Below, in pieces: positions 8,523-16,039 of a stretch of 64,000 nucleotides of DNA (its first letter is position 1; every line of letters begins with the position of its first letter). The stretch is from Anaerotignum propionicum DSM 1682 (GTDB lineage: Bacteria; Bacillota; Clostridia; Lachnospirales; Anaerotignaceae): positions 1,054,001-1,118,000 of the forward strand of contig NZ_CP014223.1 in NCBI RefSeq assembly GCF_001561955.1. Reading direction: 5' to 3'. The notes beneath the pieces were generated by a model. The model had not been told where the DNA came from and searched no databases. It was given only the letters and a program-made list of their open reading frames with translations. A program made the position numbers and the translations under genes.

Positions 8523-9902
8523 ATGAGTTGTGATTATAACAATGATTTTGATATGAATGATTTACAAGGTATTAATTGGAACGGTAATTGTGGAGGAAAT
8601 TCACATAACCATTGCTGCTGTCGTGGTCCAAGAGGTCCTCGTGGTCCTCAAGGTCCCCAAGGTCCGGTAGGTCCTCAGGGTCCAGTAGGTCCTCAGGGTG
8701 CAACAGGTGCAACAGGTGCAACAGGTCCTCAGGGTCCCGCAGGTCCACAGGGCCCCGCAGGCCCACAGGGTGAAGCAGGCCCCGCAGGTCCCGCAGGCCC
8801 TGCAGGAGCAACAGGAGCAACAGGCGCAACAGGAGCAACCGGAGCACAGGGTCCCGCAGGTCCACAGGGTGAAGCTGGCCCCGCTGGTGCACAAGGTCCC
8901 GCAGGCGCAACAGGCGCAACAGGTCCCGCAGGCCCCGCAGGTCCTCAGGGTGAAGCTGGCCCCGCAGGCGCGCAAGGTCCTGCAGGAGCAACAGGTGCAA
9001 CAGGCGCAACAGGTGCTCAAGGTCCCGCAGGTCCACAGGGTGAAGCAGGTCCCGCAGGCGCACAAGGTCCTGCAGGCGAACCGGGCCCCGCAGGTCCCGC
9101 AGGCCCCGCAGGTCCTGAAGGTGCAGCAGGTCCCGCAGGTCCTCAGGGTGAACCAGGCGAAGCAGGCCCCGCAGGTCCCCAAGGTGAGCCGGGCCCCGCA
9201 GGTCCTGAAGGCGAAGCAGGTCCCGCAGGTCCCGCAGGCCCTGCAGGTGCAGCAGGCCCCGCAGGTCCCCAAGGTGAGCCAGGTCCCGCAGGTCCTCAAG
9301 GTGAGCCAGGCCCTGCAGGCGCACAAGGCCCCGCAGGTGTAGCAGGTCCCGCAGGTCCTCAGGGCGAAACAGGCCCCGCAGGTCCCGCAGGCGCAGGTGC
9401 AATCATTCCGTTTGCATCGGGCACACCAGCTGTTTTGACCACTGTACTCGGTGGAGTGCTAAATACCTCAAGTGCACTTGGCTTTGGAATTAATGCTTCT
9501 GGTATTACCGCTATCGGCGGAACAATTGATTTAACAGGGTTGACAAACTTGGCATTCTCTGTACCCAGAGACGGAACCATCACATCTTTGGCAGCTTACC
9601 TTAGTGTCAGCGCAGCGCTTACACTGGTAGGCTCTACCGTTACAGTAACCGCCCAGCTTTACGCATCGGCTACACCAGATGATACCTTTGTTGAAGTTGC
9701 AGGTGCAGAAGTTACACTTGCTCCTTCACTAACAGGCATCGTTGCAATTGGTACAGTTCTCAGTGGTGAAACTACCGGTTTAAGCATTCCTGTAACGGCA
9801 GGAACCAGGTTACTTCTGGTATTCTCCGCAGACGTAACGGCAGGTATTGATTTGGCAACAGCTGTTGCTGGTTATGCCAGTGCAGGTCTTGGTATTTCCT
9901 AA
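8523..9902 (+). CDS. collagen-like protein with BclB-type C-terminal domain (probable spore surface protein)
   Basis: A 459-aa protein preceded by GAAGGAGGAAAAGAA. About 30 N-terminal residues end in [13 protein letters not shown] perfect Gly-X-Y tract follows to about residue 292, built from [23 protein letters not shown] and GEPGPAG units. The final 165 residues begin [16 protein letters not shown] and match the C-terminal domain of BclB-related exosporium glycoproteins as I remember the family. It probably trimerises into a collagen triple helix and is displayed on the spore. There is no signal peptide, consistent with mother-cell assembly. Threonine-rich GAT triplets are plausible glycosylation sites. 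The repeat DNA is much more GC-rich than its surroundings. Confidence 0.9.
   Translation: MSCDYNNDFDMNDLQGINWNGNCGGNSHNHCCCRGPRGPRGPQGPQGPVGPQGPVGPQGATGATGATGPQGPAGPQGPAGPQGEAGPAGPAGPAGATGATGATGATGAQGPAGPQGEAGPAGAQGPAGATGATGPAGPAGPQGEAGPAGAQGPAGATGATGATGAQGPAGPQGEAGPAGAQGPAGEPGPAGPAGPAGPEGAAGPAGPQGEPGEAGPAGPQGEPGPAGPEGEAGPAGPAGPAGAAGPAGPQGEPGPAGPQGEPGPAGAQGPAGVAGPAGPQGETGPAGPAGAGAIIPFASGTPAVLTTVLGGVLNTSSALGFGINASGITAIGGTIDLTGLTNLAFSVPRDGTITSLAAYLSVSAALTLVGSTVTVTAQLYASATPDDTFVEVAGAEVTLAPSLTGIVAIGTVLSGETTGLSIPVTAGTRLLLVFSADVTAGIDLATAVAGYASAGLGIS
8625..9398 (+). repeat. collagen (Gly-X-Y) repeat tract, gene 1
   Basis: Nine-base units coding Gly-X-Y triplets such as GGTCCCGCAGGT and GGCGCAACAGGT recur almost without interruption. 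Longer blocks coding [20 protein letters not shown] repeat several times and are shared with the neighbouring gene, so the tract is prone to slippage and recombination. Confidence 0.95.
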
Positions 9903-9921
9903 GGCTTTCTTATTAAATAAA

Positions 9922-9960
9922 GAGGTTAGTTTCCGGTGAATCGGAGAAAACTCTTTTGAA
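9922..9960 (+). terminator. weak hairpin between the two collagen-like genes
   Basis: AGAGGTTAGTTTCCG and CGGAGAAAACTCTTTT can pair imperfectly around GTGAAT. It may be a partial terminator or processing site between the tandem genes. Confidence 0.4.
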
Positions 9961-10022
9961 ATATTTTAAAAGACTAGGTTAGATTGAAAGGTTAATCAAA
10001 TTTGAGAAAAGGAGGAAACCAA

Positions 10023-11258
10023 ATGAGTTATAGCTACGACGATAGTTGTGATGTAAATGAATTGGGAAGTTGCAATTGTGGTAGAGGCTCCCATTGCTGT
10101 TGTGAAGGTCCTCGTGGTCCCGTAGGCCCTCGTGGTCCAGCAGGCCCGCAGGGTCCAGTAGGCCCGCAGGGTGAAGCCGGTCCTGCAGGTGCCCAAGGTC
10201 CCGCAGGCGCAACAGGAGCAACAGGCGCAACAGGTGCAACCGGAGCTCAAGGTCCAGCAGGCCCACAGGGTGAAGCCGGTCCTGCAGGTGCCCAGGGTCC
10301 CGCAGGTGCAACAGGCGCAACAGGTGCCCAAGGTCCCGCAGGTCCACAGGGTGAACCAGGTCCCGCAGGTGCCCAGGGTCCCGCAGGTGCAACAGGTGCA
10401 ACAGGCGCAACAGGTGCCCAAGGTCCCGCAGGTCCACAGGGTGAGGCAGGTCCCGCAGGCGCACAAGGTCCTGCAGGCGAAGCAGGCCCCGCAGGTCCCG
10501 CAGGCCCCACAGGTCCTGAAGGTGCAGCAGGTCCCGCAGGTCCACAGGGTGAACCAGGCGAAGCAGGCCCCGCAGGTCCACAAGGTGAGCCAGGCCCCGC
10601 AGGTCCTGAAGGCGAAGCAGGCCCCGCAGGTCCCGCAGGCCCTGCAGGTGCAGCAGGCCCCGCAGGTCCACAAGGTGAGCCAGGTCCCGCAGGTCCACAG
10701 GGTGAGGCAGGCCCCGCAGGTGCTCAGGGTCCCGCAGGTGAAGCAGGTCCCGCAGGTCCACAGGGTGAGCCGGGCCCTGCAGGTCCGGAAGGCCCACAAG
10801 GTCCAGAAGGCCCACAGGGTCCTCCAGGACCAAGCTCAGATTTAACAGGATTACAAGTACAGTTACAGGATAGCAGTGGTGGAACGGTTGCAACAAACAC
10901 GAATGTTTTGTTTGATACTACAATTAATGCACCTTCTACAAATATAACGTATAACGCAGGTGTGGGAGCGTTCTTCATTAATGCACCGGGTAACTATTTT
11001 ATCTCTTGGTGGGTAAATACTGATGGTGCAGAAACCTCGCCAAATGTTACTTTTGGTATAAGAGTTATTAGTGGAGGATCAGATATTATTTTGTCTACTT
11101 CTCCATCACCGCTTACGACGCTTCAATTAAATGGCACCGCGTTAATTACAGTTACAACCACACCTCTTGTATTTAACTTATTTAACAGCACAGGAACAAC
11201 GGTAACTTATGGAACCGGAGCGATTCAAGCAAACCTCACAATTATCGAGGTAAGCTGA
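10023..11258 (+). CDS. collagen-like protein with BclA/TNF-like C-terminal domain (probable spore surface protein)
   Basis: A 411-aa protein and paralogue of the upstream gene. The start at 10023 follows AAAAGGAGGAAACCAA; the TTG at 10002 lies before the binding site. A 26-residue head contains [17 protein letters not shown], then Gly-X-Y runs to about residue 270. The C-terminal part of about 140 residues (from [14 protein letters not shown]) is rich in beta-prone segments such as [18 protein letters not shown], as in TNF/C1q-like BclA heads. The two paralogues share the Cys-rich head style and repeat blocks but have unrelated C-terminal heads. Transcription may be joint or separate; 120 bases lie between them. 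A strong terminator follows. Confidence 0.88.
   Translation: MSYSYDDSCDVNELGSCNCGRGSHCCCEGPRGPVGPRGPAGPQGPVGPQGEAGPAGAQGPAGATGATGATGATGAQGPAGPQGEAGPAGAQGPAGATGATGAQGPAGPQGEPGPAGAQGPAGATGATGATGAQGPAGPQGEAGPAGAQGPAGEAGPAGPAGPTGPEGAAGPAGPQGEPGEAGPAGPQGEPGPAGPEGEAGPAGPAGPAGAAGPAGPQGEPGPAGPQGEAGPAGAQGPAGEAGPAGPQGEPGPAGPEGPQGPEGPQGPPGPSSDLTGLQVQLQDSSGGTVATNTNVLFDTTINAPSTNITYNAGVGAFFINAPGNYFISWWVNTDGAETSPNVTFGIRVISGGSDIILSTSPSPLTTLQLNGTALITVTTTPLVFNLFNSTGTTVTYGTGAIQANLTIIEVS
10106..10830 (+). repeat. collagen (Gly-X-Y) repeat tract, gene 2
   Basis: Gly-X-Y coding repeats highly similar at the DNA level to those in the upstream gene, including blocks coding [20 protein letters not shown] in the same relative order. 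This suggests duplication with gene conversion. Confidence 0.95.
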
Positions 11259-11311
11259 TTCTTATAGGAATAACAGAATATAAACAATGAGTATCCCTGC
11301 AATAGCCACTT

Positions 11312-11345
11312 TAAACCACCAGCAATGCTGGTGGTTTATTTTTTA
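11312..11345 (+). terminator. terminator after collagen-like gene 2
   Basis: TAAACCACCAGCA (11312-11324) and TGCTGGTGGTTTA (11326-11338) form a near-perfect palindromic stem followed by TTTTTTAAG. Confidence 0.9.
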
Positions 11346-11494
11346 AGAAAAAAATAAAATTATGAAAAAATAATTATTATAGTGGGTAAACATAGTGGGA
11401 ATTATTGAGTTGTTTTTAAATGATGGTTTTTTATTCGTATGACAGATTATAGCTTTATGATTGACCATTTTCACATACGAAGGACTTCTTAATT

Positions 11495-11525
11495 ATAAAA
11501 ATCGCCCTTCATTTTGAAGGGCGAT
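11495..11525 (-). terminator. terminator of the small minus-strand gene
   Basis: ATCGCCCTTCA/TGAAGGGCGAT (11501-11525) is an 11-bp perfect stem with a TTT loop. Read on the minus strand it is followed by TTTTATAATT, which fits termination of the 55-codon gene ending at 11532. Confidence 0.75.
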
Positions 11526-11531
11526 TCCTCT

Positions 11532-11699
11532 TTATACATCTTGATAATGCAATGGTTCATAATCGGAATTTTGAGTTTTACCATGTCCGCTATCAAAAAA
11601 CTGCTGTTCTCTGCCGTGTTGTTGACGCTTAATGGCATGAGTGCTATAGCGTACTTCCTGTAATTGGGAGGTTCCTTCTGTAAATTCTAATGCGCGCAA
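11532..11699 (-). CDS. small hypothetical protein, 55 aa, TTG start
   Basis: An unrecognised small protein. On the minus strand AAAGGAGG (11708-11715) sits 8 bases before a TTG at 11699, followed by 55 codons to TAA and then a hairpin terminator. The translation begins LRALEFTEGTSQLQEVRYST and ends EPLHYQDV. It is hydrophilic, rich in Gln, His and Arg, and has no membrane segment or cysteine. The complete set of expression signals is the main reason to call it real. Its position beside spore-surface genes hints at a sporulation role, but this is only context. Confidence 0.68.
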   Translation of the reverse strand: MRALEFTEGTSQLQEVRYSTHAIKRQQHGREQQFFDSGHGKTQNSDYEPLHYQDV

Positions 11700-11715
11700 A
11701 TTTTCTTCCTCCTTT

Positions 11716-12105
11716 CATTCATATTACTATGCCCAGCCAAAAAAAGATTAAGCAAAAAATCAATATTTTTTAACTGAAGGTAGTCTATTGAATCAATTTC
11801 AATGGAAAATTACTTGTTTATAAATTTTATGATATAATAACAATAATAATTAAAATTTCTATAGTGTTTTGAAGTCTGCGGCGTAAGTAAGTTTATTTTA
11901 TTTAAAATTTATAACTTTAAGGAATCACTGATTCATTTTTGAGTAGATCCAGTTGGGAGATTTCCGTTTGGGGGGATCAAAAGTCTAGACTCCAATAATA
12001 ACCATCACTGCACCAATTTTAAGAATTAGATGTAATTACGGATGAATGGATTTTTCAAGAGAATAAAATATAATTCGCTTTTTATTTGGTTTTCATTCAA
12101 GTTTA
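11716..12105. other. gene-free region upstream of the sigma-54 regulator
   Basis: About 390 AT-rich bases that must contain the promoters of the minus-strand small gene and the regulator. A few short inverted repeats are present (for example GAATCA-ct-TGATTC-like bases near 11921). No known RNA family or ORF is recognisable. Confidence 0.5.
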
Positions 12106-12124
12106 TGAGAAAGGTGATTGCAGG

Positions 12125-13489
12125 ATGAAGCAAAATATTAATTTTGAAAGTATTGCAAAAGAATTTTTAGAGTCCTTAGGTGTTGTTGTAATTGTTGATA
12201 CGGAAAGTCGTATTATCTATATGACAGAGAAATATGGAGAGCTTTTTAAAATTCCTAAGCCTTTTCCTATTGGAAAAAAATTACATGAGTATGTACCCGA
12301 TGAGAGCTTAAGTGCTGTGATTCGTTCAGGAAAAGAAAGCGTAGAGGAATTTTTTGAACATGACGGAAAAACAATGGTTATCAATCGTTTATTAATCCGT
12401 AAGGATGACGAGATTTTAGGCGGAGTTGCTTTTACTTCAACAGGGAGCCGCTTAACAGTCAAACAACTAGAGAATAAAATGAGTTTTCTCAATAAGCAAG
12501 TGCAATTTTATAAAGACAACTATTTTGAGAATACCGGTACGAAATATAATATAGATCAGATCATTACTCAAGATCAAGAATTAAGAAAGTTAATTGATTT
12601 TACAAAAAGAGCCGCTAGAACACGCTCTGCCATATTAATTTATGGGGAAAGTGGGACGGGGAAAGAACTTTTTGCCCACTCCATTCATAATTTAAGCGGA
12701 CGAGCCAAAATGCCCTTTGTGATTTTAAACTGTGCGGCAATTCCGGAAACATTGTTAGAGTCAGAGCTTTTTGGCTATGCAGAAGGAGCATTTACCGGCG
12801 CACTGAAAGGTGGAAAAAAAGGGAAAATTGAACAAGCAGATGGAGGAACCCTACTTTTGGATGAAATAAATTCAATGCCCCTTCAGTTGCAGGCAAAACT
12901 TTTGCGTGTAGTTCAAGAGAAAGAAATTCAGGTGATTGGCGGGAAGAATAAGGAAATTGACGTTCGTTTTGTATTTACCACAAATCAGGATTTGGCGGAA
13001 ATGGTAAAGGAAGGAAAATTTCGAGATGACCTATATTATCGAATTAATGTAGTCGAGCTGAGGATACCCCCTTTAAGGCAAAGAAAAGGAGATATCCCAC
13101 TTTTGGTAAATCACTTTATTGAGAAATTGAATGAAGAACTTGGTTCCCATATTTTAGGGGTAGACCAAAAAGTGTTGCAGCTTTTGGAAAGCTATCAATG
13201 GCCTGGGAATATCCGTGAATTGGAAAATATGATTGAAAGAGCATTCAATTATGCAAATTCAGGAGAGTTATCAGTAGAAGATTTTGAGCGTTTACGTTTA
13301 AAAATGAATTTATCCGAAATGAAGCAGGAGAACACGCTAACCCTTCGTGCCGCAAGGGAAGAAGCAGAAAAACTGGCAATTTTACGAGCTTTGAAGCAAA
13401 CGAAAGGAAACAAGAAAAAGGCGGCTGAATTGCTGGAGATAGACAGAAGTATTCTCTATGATAAAATGCGAAGATATGCAATTAAGTAA
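12125..13489 (+). CDS. acoR: sigma-54-dependent enhancer-binding regulator (AcoR-type)
   Basis: A 454-aa activator with an N-terminal PAS-like sensor (about residues 10-110, VVVIVDTESRIIYMTEKYGE), an AAA+ domain and a Fis-type HTH. Walker A is GESGTGKE (about residue 173), the sigma-54-contacting loop is GAFTGA (about 221), and the Walker B region is GGTLLLDEI. The HTH is KKAAELLEIDRSILYDKMRR at the end. The start at 12125 is preceded by AAAGGTGA; upstream in-frame ATG 12086 lacks a site. A textbook -24/-12 promoter lies just downstream before acoA, so this protein very probably turns on the acetoin operon. The inducer bound by the PAS region is unknown. Confidence 0.9.
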   Translation: MKQNINFESIAKEFLESLGVVVIVDTESRIIYMTEKYGELFKIPKPFPIGKKLHEYVPDESLSAVIRSGKESVEEFFEHDGKTMVINRLLIRKDDEILGGVAFTSTGSRLTVKQLENKMSFLNKQVQFYKDNYFENTGTKYNIDQIITQDQELRKLIDFTKRAARTRSAILIYGESGTGKELFAHSIHNLSGRAKMPFVILNCAAIPETLLESELFGYAEGAFTGALKGGKKGKIEQADGGTLLLDEINSMPLQLQAKLLRVVQEKEIQVIGGKNKEIDVRFVFTTNQDLAEMVKEGKFRDDLYYRINVVELRIPPLRQRKGDIPLLVNHFIEKLNEELGSHILGVDQKVLQLLESYQWPGNIRELENMIERAFNYANSGELSVEDFERLRLKMNLSEMKQENTLTLRAAREEAEKLAILRALKQTKGNKKKAAELLEIDRSILYDKMRRYAIK

Positions 13490-13610
13490 GATGGAACCAA
13501 TAAGTGTTTTCAATTTTCATAATATTAAAGATTCACAAGGCTTGGGGAGAGAAGAAGATTTGCTGTCTTAAAATGTTTTTAATAAAGATTTTGGCAAAAT
13601 TTCAAACAAA

Positions 13611-13628
13611 TGTAGTGTTTTTACTACA
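13611..13628 (+). promoter_or_regulatory. palindrome, candidate enhancer site for the sigma-54 activator
   Basis: TGTAGT-6 bp-ACTACA, about 280 bp upstream of the sigma-54 promoter, a normal distance for an activator site. The right arm with its flank (TTACTACACTTTTTT) recurs at about 13768-13782. It could instead be a weak terminator because Ts follow it. Confidence 0.45.
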
Positions 13629-13734
13629 CTTTTTTGAGCGATTAAAAAAAGTACATAAAAATCATCTCTTGTTTCGATGTTAAAACAATGTAATTCGTAC
13701 AAATTTATAATACAAGTAAAACAAGGTAAATAGA

Positions 13735-13784
13735 AAGTGTAGTAGATACTCAACACATGTTGGTATTTTACTACACTTTTTTAT
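13735..13784 (+). terminator. long inverted repeat followed by T-tract
   Basis: AAGTGTAGTAGATAC (13735-13749) pairs with GTATTTTACTACACTT (13763-13778) around a near-palindrome CAACACATGTTG, then TTTTTTATT. It may end the regulator transcript. It may also be a second activator site, since the outer arms repeat the TAGTRN/ACTACAC sequence at 13611. Confidence 0.5.
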
Positions 13785-13908
13785 TAGAGATACTTCTTGA
13801 TTTTATAAAAAATAAAAAAAGCTAAATTTCTTTTTAAAGTTGTTTTCTCGCTGATACAAAGGCTTTCTTAGTATGGAGATACCTTGAAAAAATGTAGATT
13901 CAATAATT

Positions 13909-13924
13909 TGGCACGGTATTTGCT
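13909..13924 (+). promoter_or_regulatory. sigma-54 (-24/-12) promoter of the aco operon
   Basis: TGGCAC-GGTAT-TTGCT matches the sigma-54 consensus TGGCAC-N5-TTGCW exactly. It lies 55 bases before the acoA start and is the only such site I saw in the window. Confidence 0.93.
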
Positions 13925-13978
13925 CCTATAATCATACATCATCAGAAATTCATTTTCAAACTAACAGGAGGTCTAAAT

Positions 13979-14944
13979 ATGGCTTATACAAAGGAATTCT
14001 TAACAGATTTGTACAAAAACTTACTGTACACTAGATTATCTGAAGAAAAATTGGTGGCAATCTATAAGGAAGGTAGAGTGCCTGGTCATATCCATAGTGG
14101 TGTTGGGCAGGAAGCAACTCATGTTGGATCACTTTTTACAAGAAAAGTCGGAGATTATTTTAAGCTTGCTCATCGTGTGGTTAGTATTTCCCATGTTTTG
14201 GGTGTGTCTTTTAACAATATATATGCAGAAATTTTGGGCAGACAAGATGGTAACTCCCGTGGTGGCGGTGGTGTCAATCACATTGCTGATTTTAGCAAGG
14301 GTGTTTTGGGTATGAGTGGCACTTTGGGTTGTGATATGGCTTTTGCTGTTGGTGCTGCTTACAAACTAAAGATGGAAGGCAAAGATAATATTGTTTACTG
14401 CTATTATGGCGATGGTACTTCAAACCGTGGACCTGTTCACGAAGCAATGAACTGGGCGGCAGCGTGGAAATTACCAGTTTTGTTTATTCTGGACAACAAT
14501 CAGTGGGCAATTTCTACTTGCATTTATGAATCCACCGCTGTAGAAAATCCTGGTGCTGACCGTGCACCTGCGTATGGCATCCCGGCGAAGGTGGTTGACG
14601 GCTCTGATGTTTTGGCGGTATACGAGGCGGCAAAAGAATTGTCTGAGTATGTGCGTGCCGGTAATGGCCCTGCTCTTTTGGAAGCGAAGAACTATCGTTG
14701 GAGAGGGCATTTTGAAGGGGATCAATGTAAATACCGTGATCCTGCTATCACAGAAAAGTGGCAGAAAAAGAGAAACTGCGTGAAAAAGATGGAAAACTAT
14801 ATGCTGGAAAACAATGTTCTCACAGAAGCTGAAATCAAAACCATGTATAGCGACATTGATGCAGAGCTGGATGCTGCGGTGCATTTTGCGGAGGCATCTC
14901 CTAAAGCGACTGCAGAGGATCTTTTCAAAAATATTTTAGCATAA
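13979..14944 (+). CDS. acoA: acetoin dehydrogenase E1 alpha subunit
   Basis: The 321-aa alpha half of the thiamine-diphosphate E1, which cleaves acetoin and passes the acetyl group to lipoyl-E2 while releasing acetaldehyde. The ThDP motif GDGTSNRGPVHEAMNWAA to LDNNQW (about residues 146-180) is intact, and YRWRGHFEGDQCKYRD is typical of AcoA. Start ATG follows AGGAGGT. It is first in a four-gene operon behind the sigma-54 promoter. A different 2-oxoacid substrate is possible, but sigma-54 control and the AcoA-type sequence favour acetoin. Confidence 0.9.
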   Translation: MAYTKEFLTDLYKNLLYTRLSEEKLVAIYKEGRVPGHIHSGVGQEATHVGSLFTRKVGDYFKLAHRVVSISHVLGVSFNNIYAEILGRQDGNSRGGGGVNHIADFSKGVLGMSGTLGCDMAFAVGAAYKLKMEGKDNIVYCYYGDGTSNRGPVHEAMNWAAAWKLPVLFILDNNQWAISTCIYESTAVENPGADRAPAYGIPAKVVDGSDVLAVYEAAKELSEYVRAGNGPALLEAKNYRWRGHFEGDQCKYRDPAITEKWQKKRNCVKKMENYMLENNVLTEAEIKTMYSDIDAELDAAVHFAEASPKATAEDLFKNILA

Positions 14945-14976
14945 TTTGATGGATAAAATCTAAGGAGGTTTCACAT

Positions 14977-15945
14977 ATGCATGTAACTTATGGACAGGCA
15001 ATCTCGGATGCCTTAAGAGAAGAAATGGAAAAGGACGAAAACGTTGTTGTGTTTGGCGAGGATGTTGCCCAACACGGCGGAATTTTCGGTATTACCAGAG
15101 GTTTATACGAAATTTTCGGTGAAGATAGAGTGAAAAATACACCAATTTCCGAAACATCAATTATTGGTGTTGGTGCGGGTGCAGCATTGGTTGGTTTAAG
15201 ACCTTGTATTGAATTGATGTACTCTGACTTTTTGTTGGTAGCATTCAGTGAGATTTATCACTGTGTTGCAAAGTGGAGATTTATGCATGGAGATCAATAC
15301 AAAATTCCCATGGTTATCCGTGCGGCGGCTGGTTCTGCTTTTGGTGCAGGTGCAGAGCACTCCAACTGTGTAGAAAGCTTATTTATGCACACCCCCGGTT
15401 TAATCATCATCAGCCCTTCCACAGCGGCAGATGCAAAGGGTCTTTTGAAGAGCGCAATTCGCTCAGACAATCCTGTTTTATTCTTTGAACATAAGCAGTT
15501 ATATCAGGTGAAGGAAGATATTCCTGATGAAGAATACACAATCCCCATTGGTGTTGCAGATATTAAAAGAGAAGGTAGTGATGTTACCATCGTAGCCATT
15601 GGTTTGATGGTGAAAAAAGCTATGGAGGCTGCGGAAAAATTGGCTGCGGAGGGCATTAGCGCGGAGGTGCTTGATCCAAGGACCATTGCGCCATTGGATA
15701 AGGAGACAATCCGCGAATCCATAGAAAAGACCCATCGGGCAATTGTTGTGGAAGAGGGCAATAAAACAGGTGGCATTGGTGCGGAAATCGCAGCGATGAT
15801 GCAAGAGGAAATGTATGACGAATTAGATGGACCTGTTTTGAGGGTTGCGGCGTTAGACGTTCCTTTGCCTTATGATGTAGCGCTGGAGCTGGTTTGTATT
15901 CCCAATGCAGACAAGATTGTGGAAACAGTGAAGAGACTATTTTGA
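14977..15945 (+). CDS. acoB: acetoin dehydrogenase E1 beta subunit
   Basis: A 322-aa transketolase-like partner of AcoA, contributing to the ThDP site and the E2 contact. It begins MHVTYGQAISDALREEM and contains VVVFGEDVAQHGGIFG and GAGAEHSNCVESLFMHTPGL, typical of E1 beta. The C-terminal transketolase domain includes VVEEGNKTGGIGAEI. AGGAGGT lies 8 bases before the ATG, 32 bases after acoA. The spacing shows one transcript. Confidence 0.92.
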   Translation: MHVTYGQAISDALREEMEKDENVVVFGEDVAQHGGIFGITRGLYEIFGEDRVKNTPISETSIIGVGAGAALVGLRPCIELMYSDFLLVAFSEIYHCVAKWRFMHGDQYKIPMVIRAAAGSAFGAGAEHSNCVESLFMHTPGLIIISPSTAADAKGLLKSAIRSDNPVLFFEHKQLYQVKEDIPDEEYTIPIGVADIKREGSDVTIVAIGLMVKKAMEAAEKLAAEGISAEVLDPRTIAPLDKETIRESIEKTHRAIVVEEGNKTGGIGAEIAAMMQEEMYDELDGPVLRVAALDVPLPYDVALELVCIPNADKIVETVKRLF

Positions 15946-15993
15946 TTTTAAGAGGCACTGTTTCATTTGGGATGCAGAAAAAATCCAAAGAAT

Positions 15994-16039
15994 AGGAGGG
16001 AACTGTAACCCTAAGGGGGTTATGGGTAAAAATATATGA
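15994..16039 (+). promoter_or_regulatory. unusual translation start region of acoC with 5-codon leader ORF
   Basis: AGGAGGG, then TAACCC-taag-GGGTTA (a short hairpin), then AAGGGGG, then ATG at 16022 opening MGKNI whose TGA overlaps the acoC ATG (ATGA). This arrangement suggests translational coupling or hairpin-mediated positioning rather than direct SD recognition. Confidence 0.5.

Noticed and set aside
8698-9342. Second plus-strand frame (Gln/Val/Pro repeats) in collagen gene 1
   Set aside because: A frame-shifted reading of the same repeats, no ribosome site.
8572-9402. Long minus-strand open frames across both collagen tracts (up to 276 and 305 codons)
   Set aside because: They are by-products of the Gly-X-Y codon repetition; the products are monotonous Leu/Arg/Asp or Cys/Thr repeats with no ribosome site, and the plus frames have SDs and proper ends.
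8625-10830. Possible CRISPR or satellite array
   Set aside because: The repetition is in nine-base coding units with no distinct spacers; it is the collagen tract.
11921-12000. Possible riboswitch upstream of the sigma-54 regulator
   Set aside because: Some G-rich and palindromic bases, but no match to any riboswitch consensus I know.
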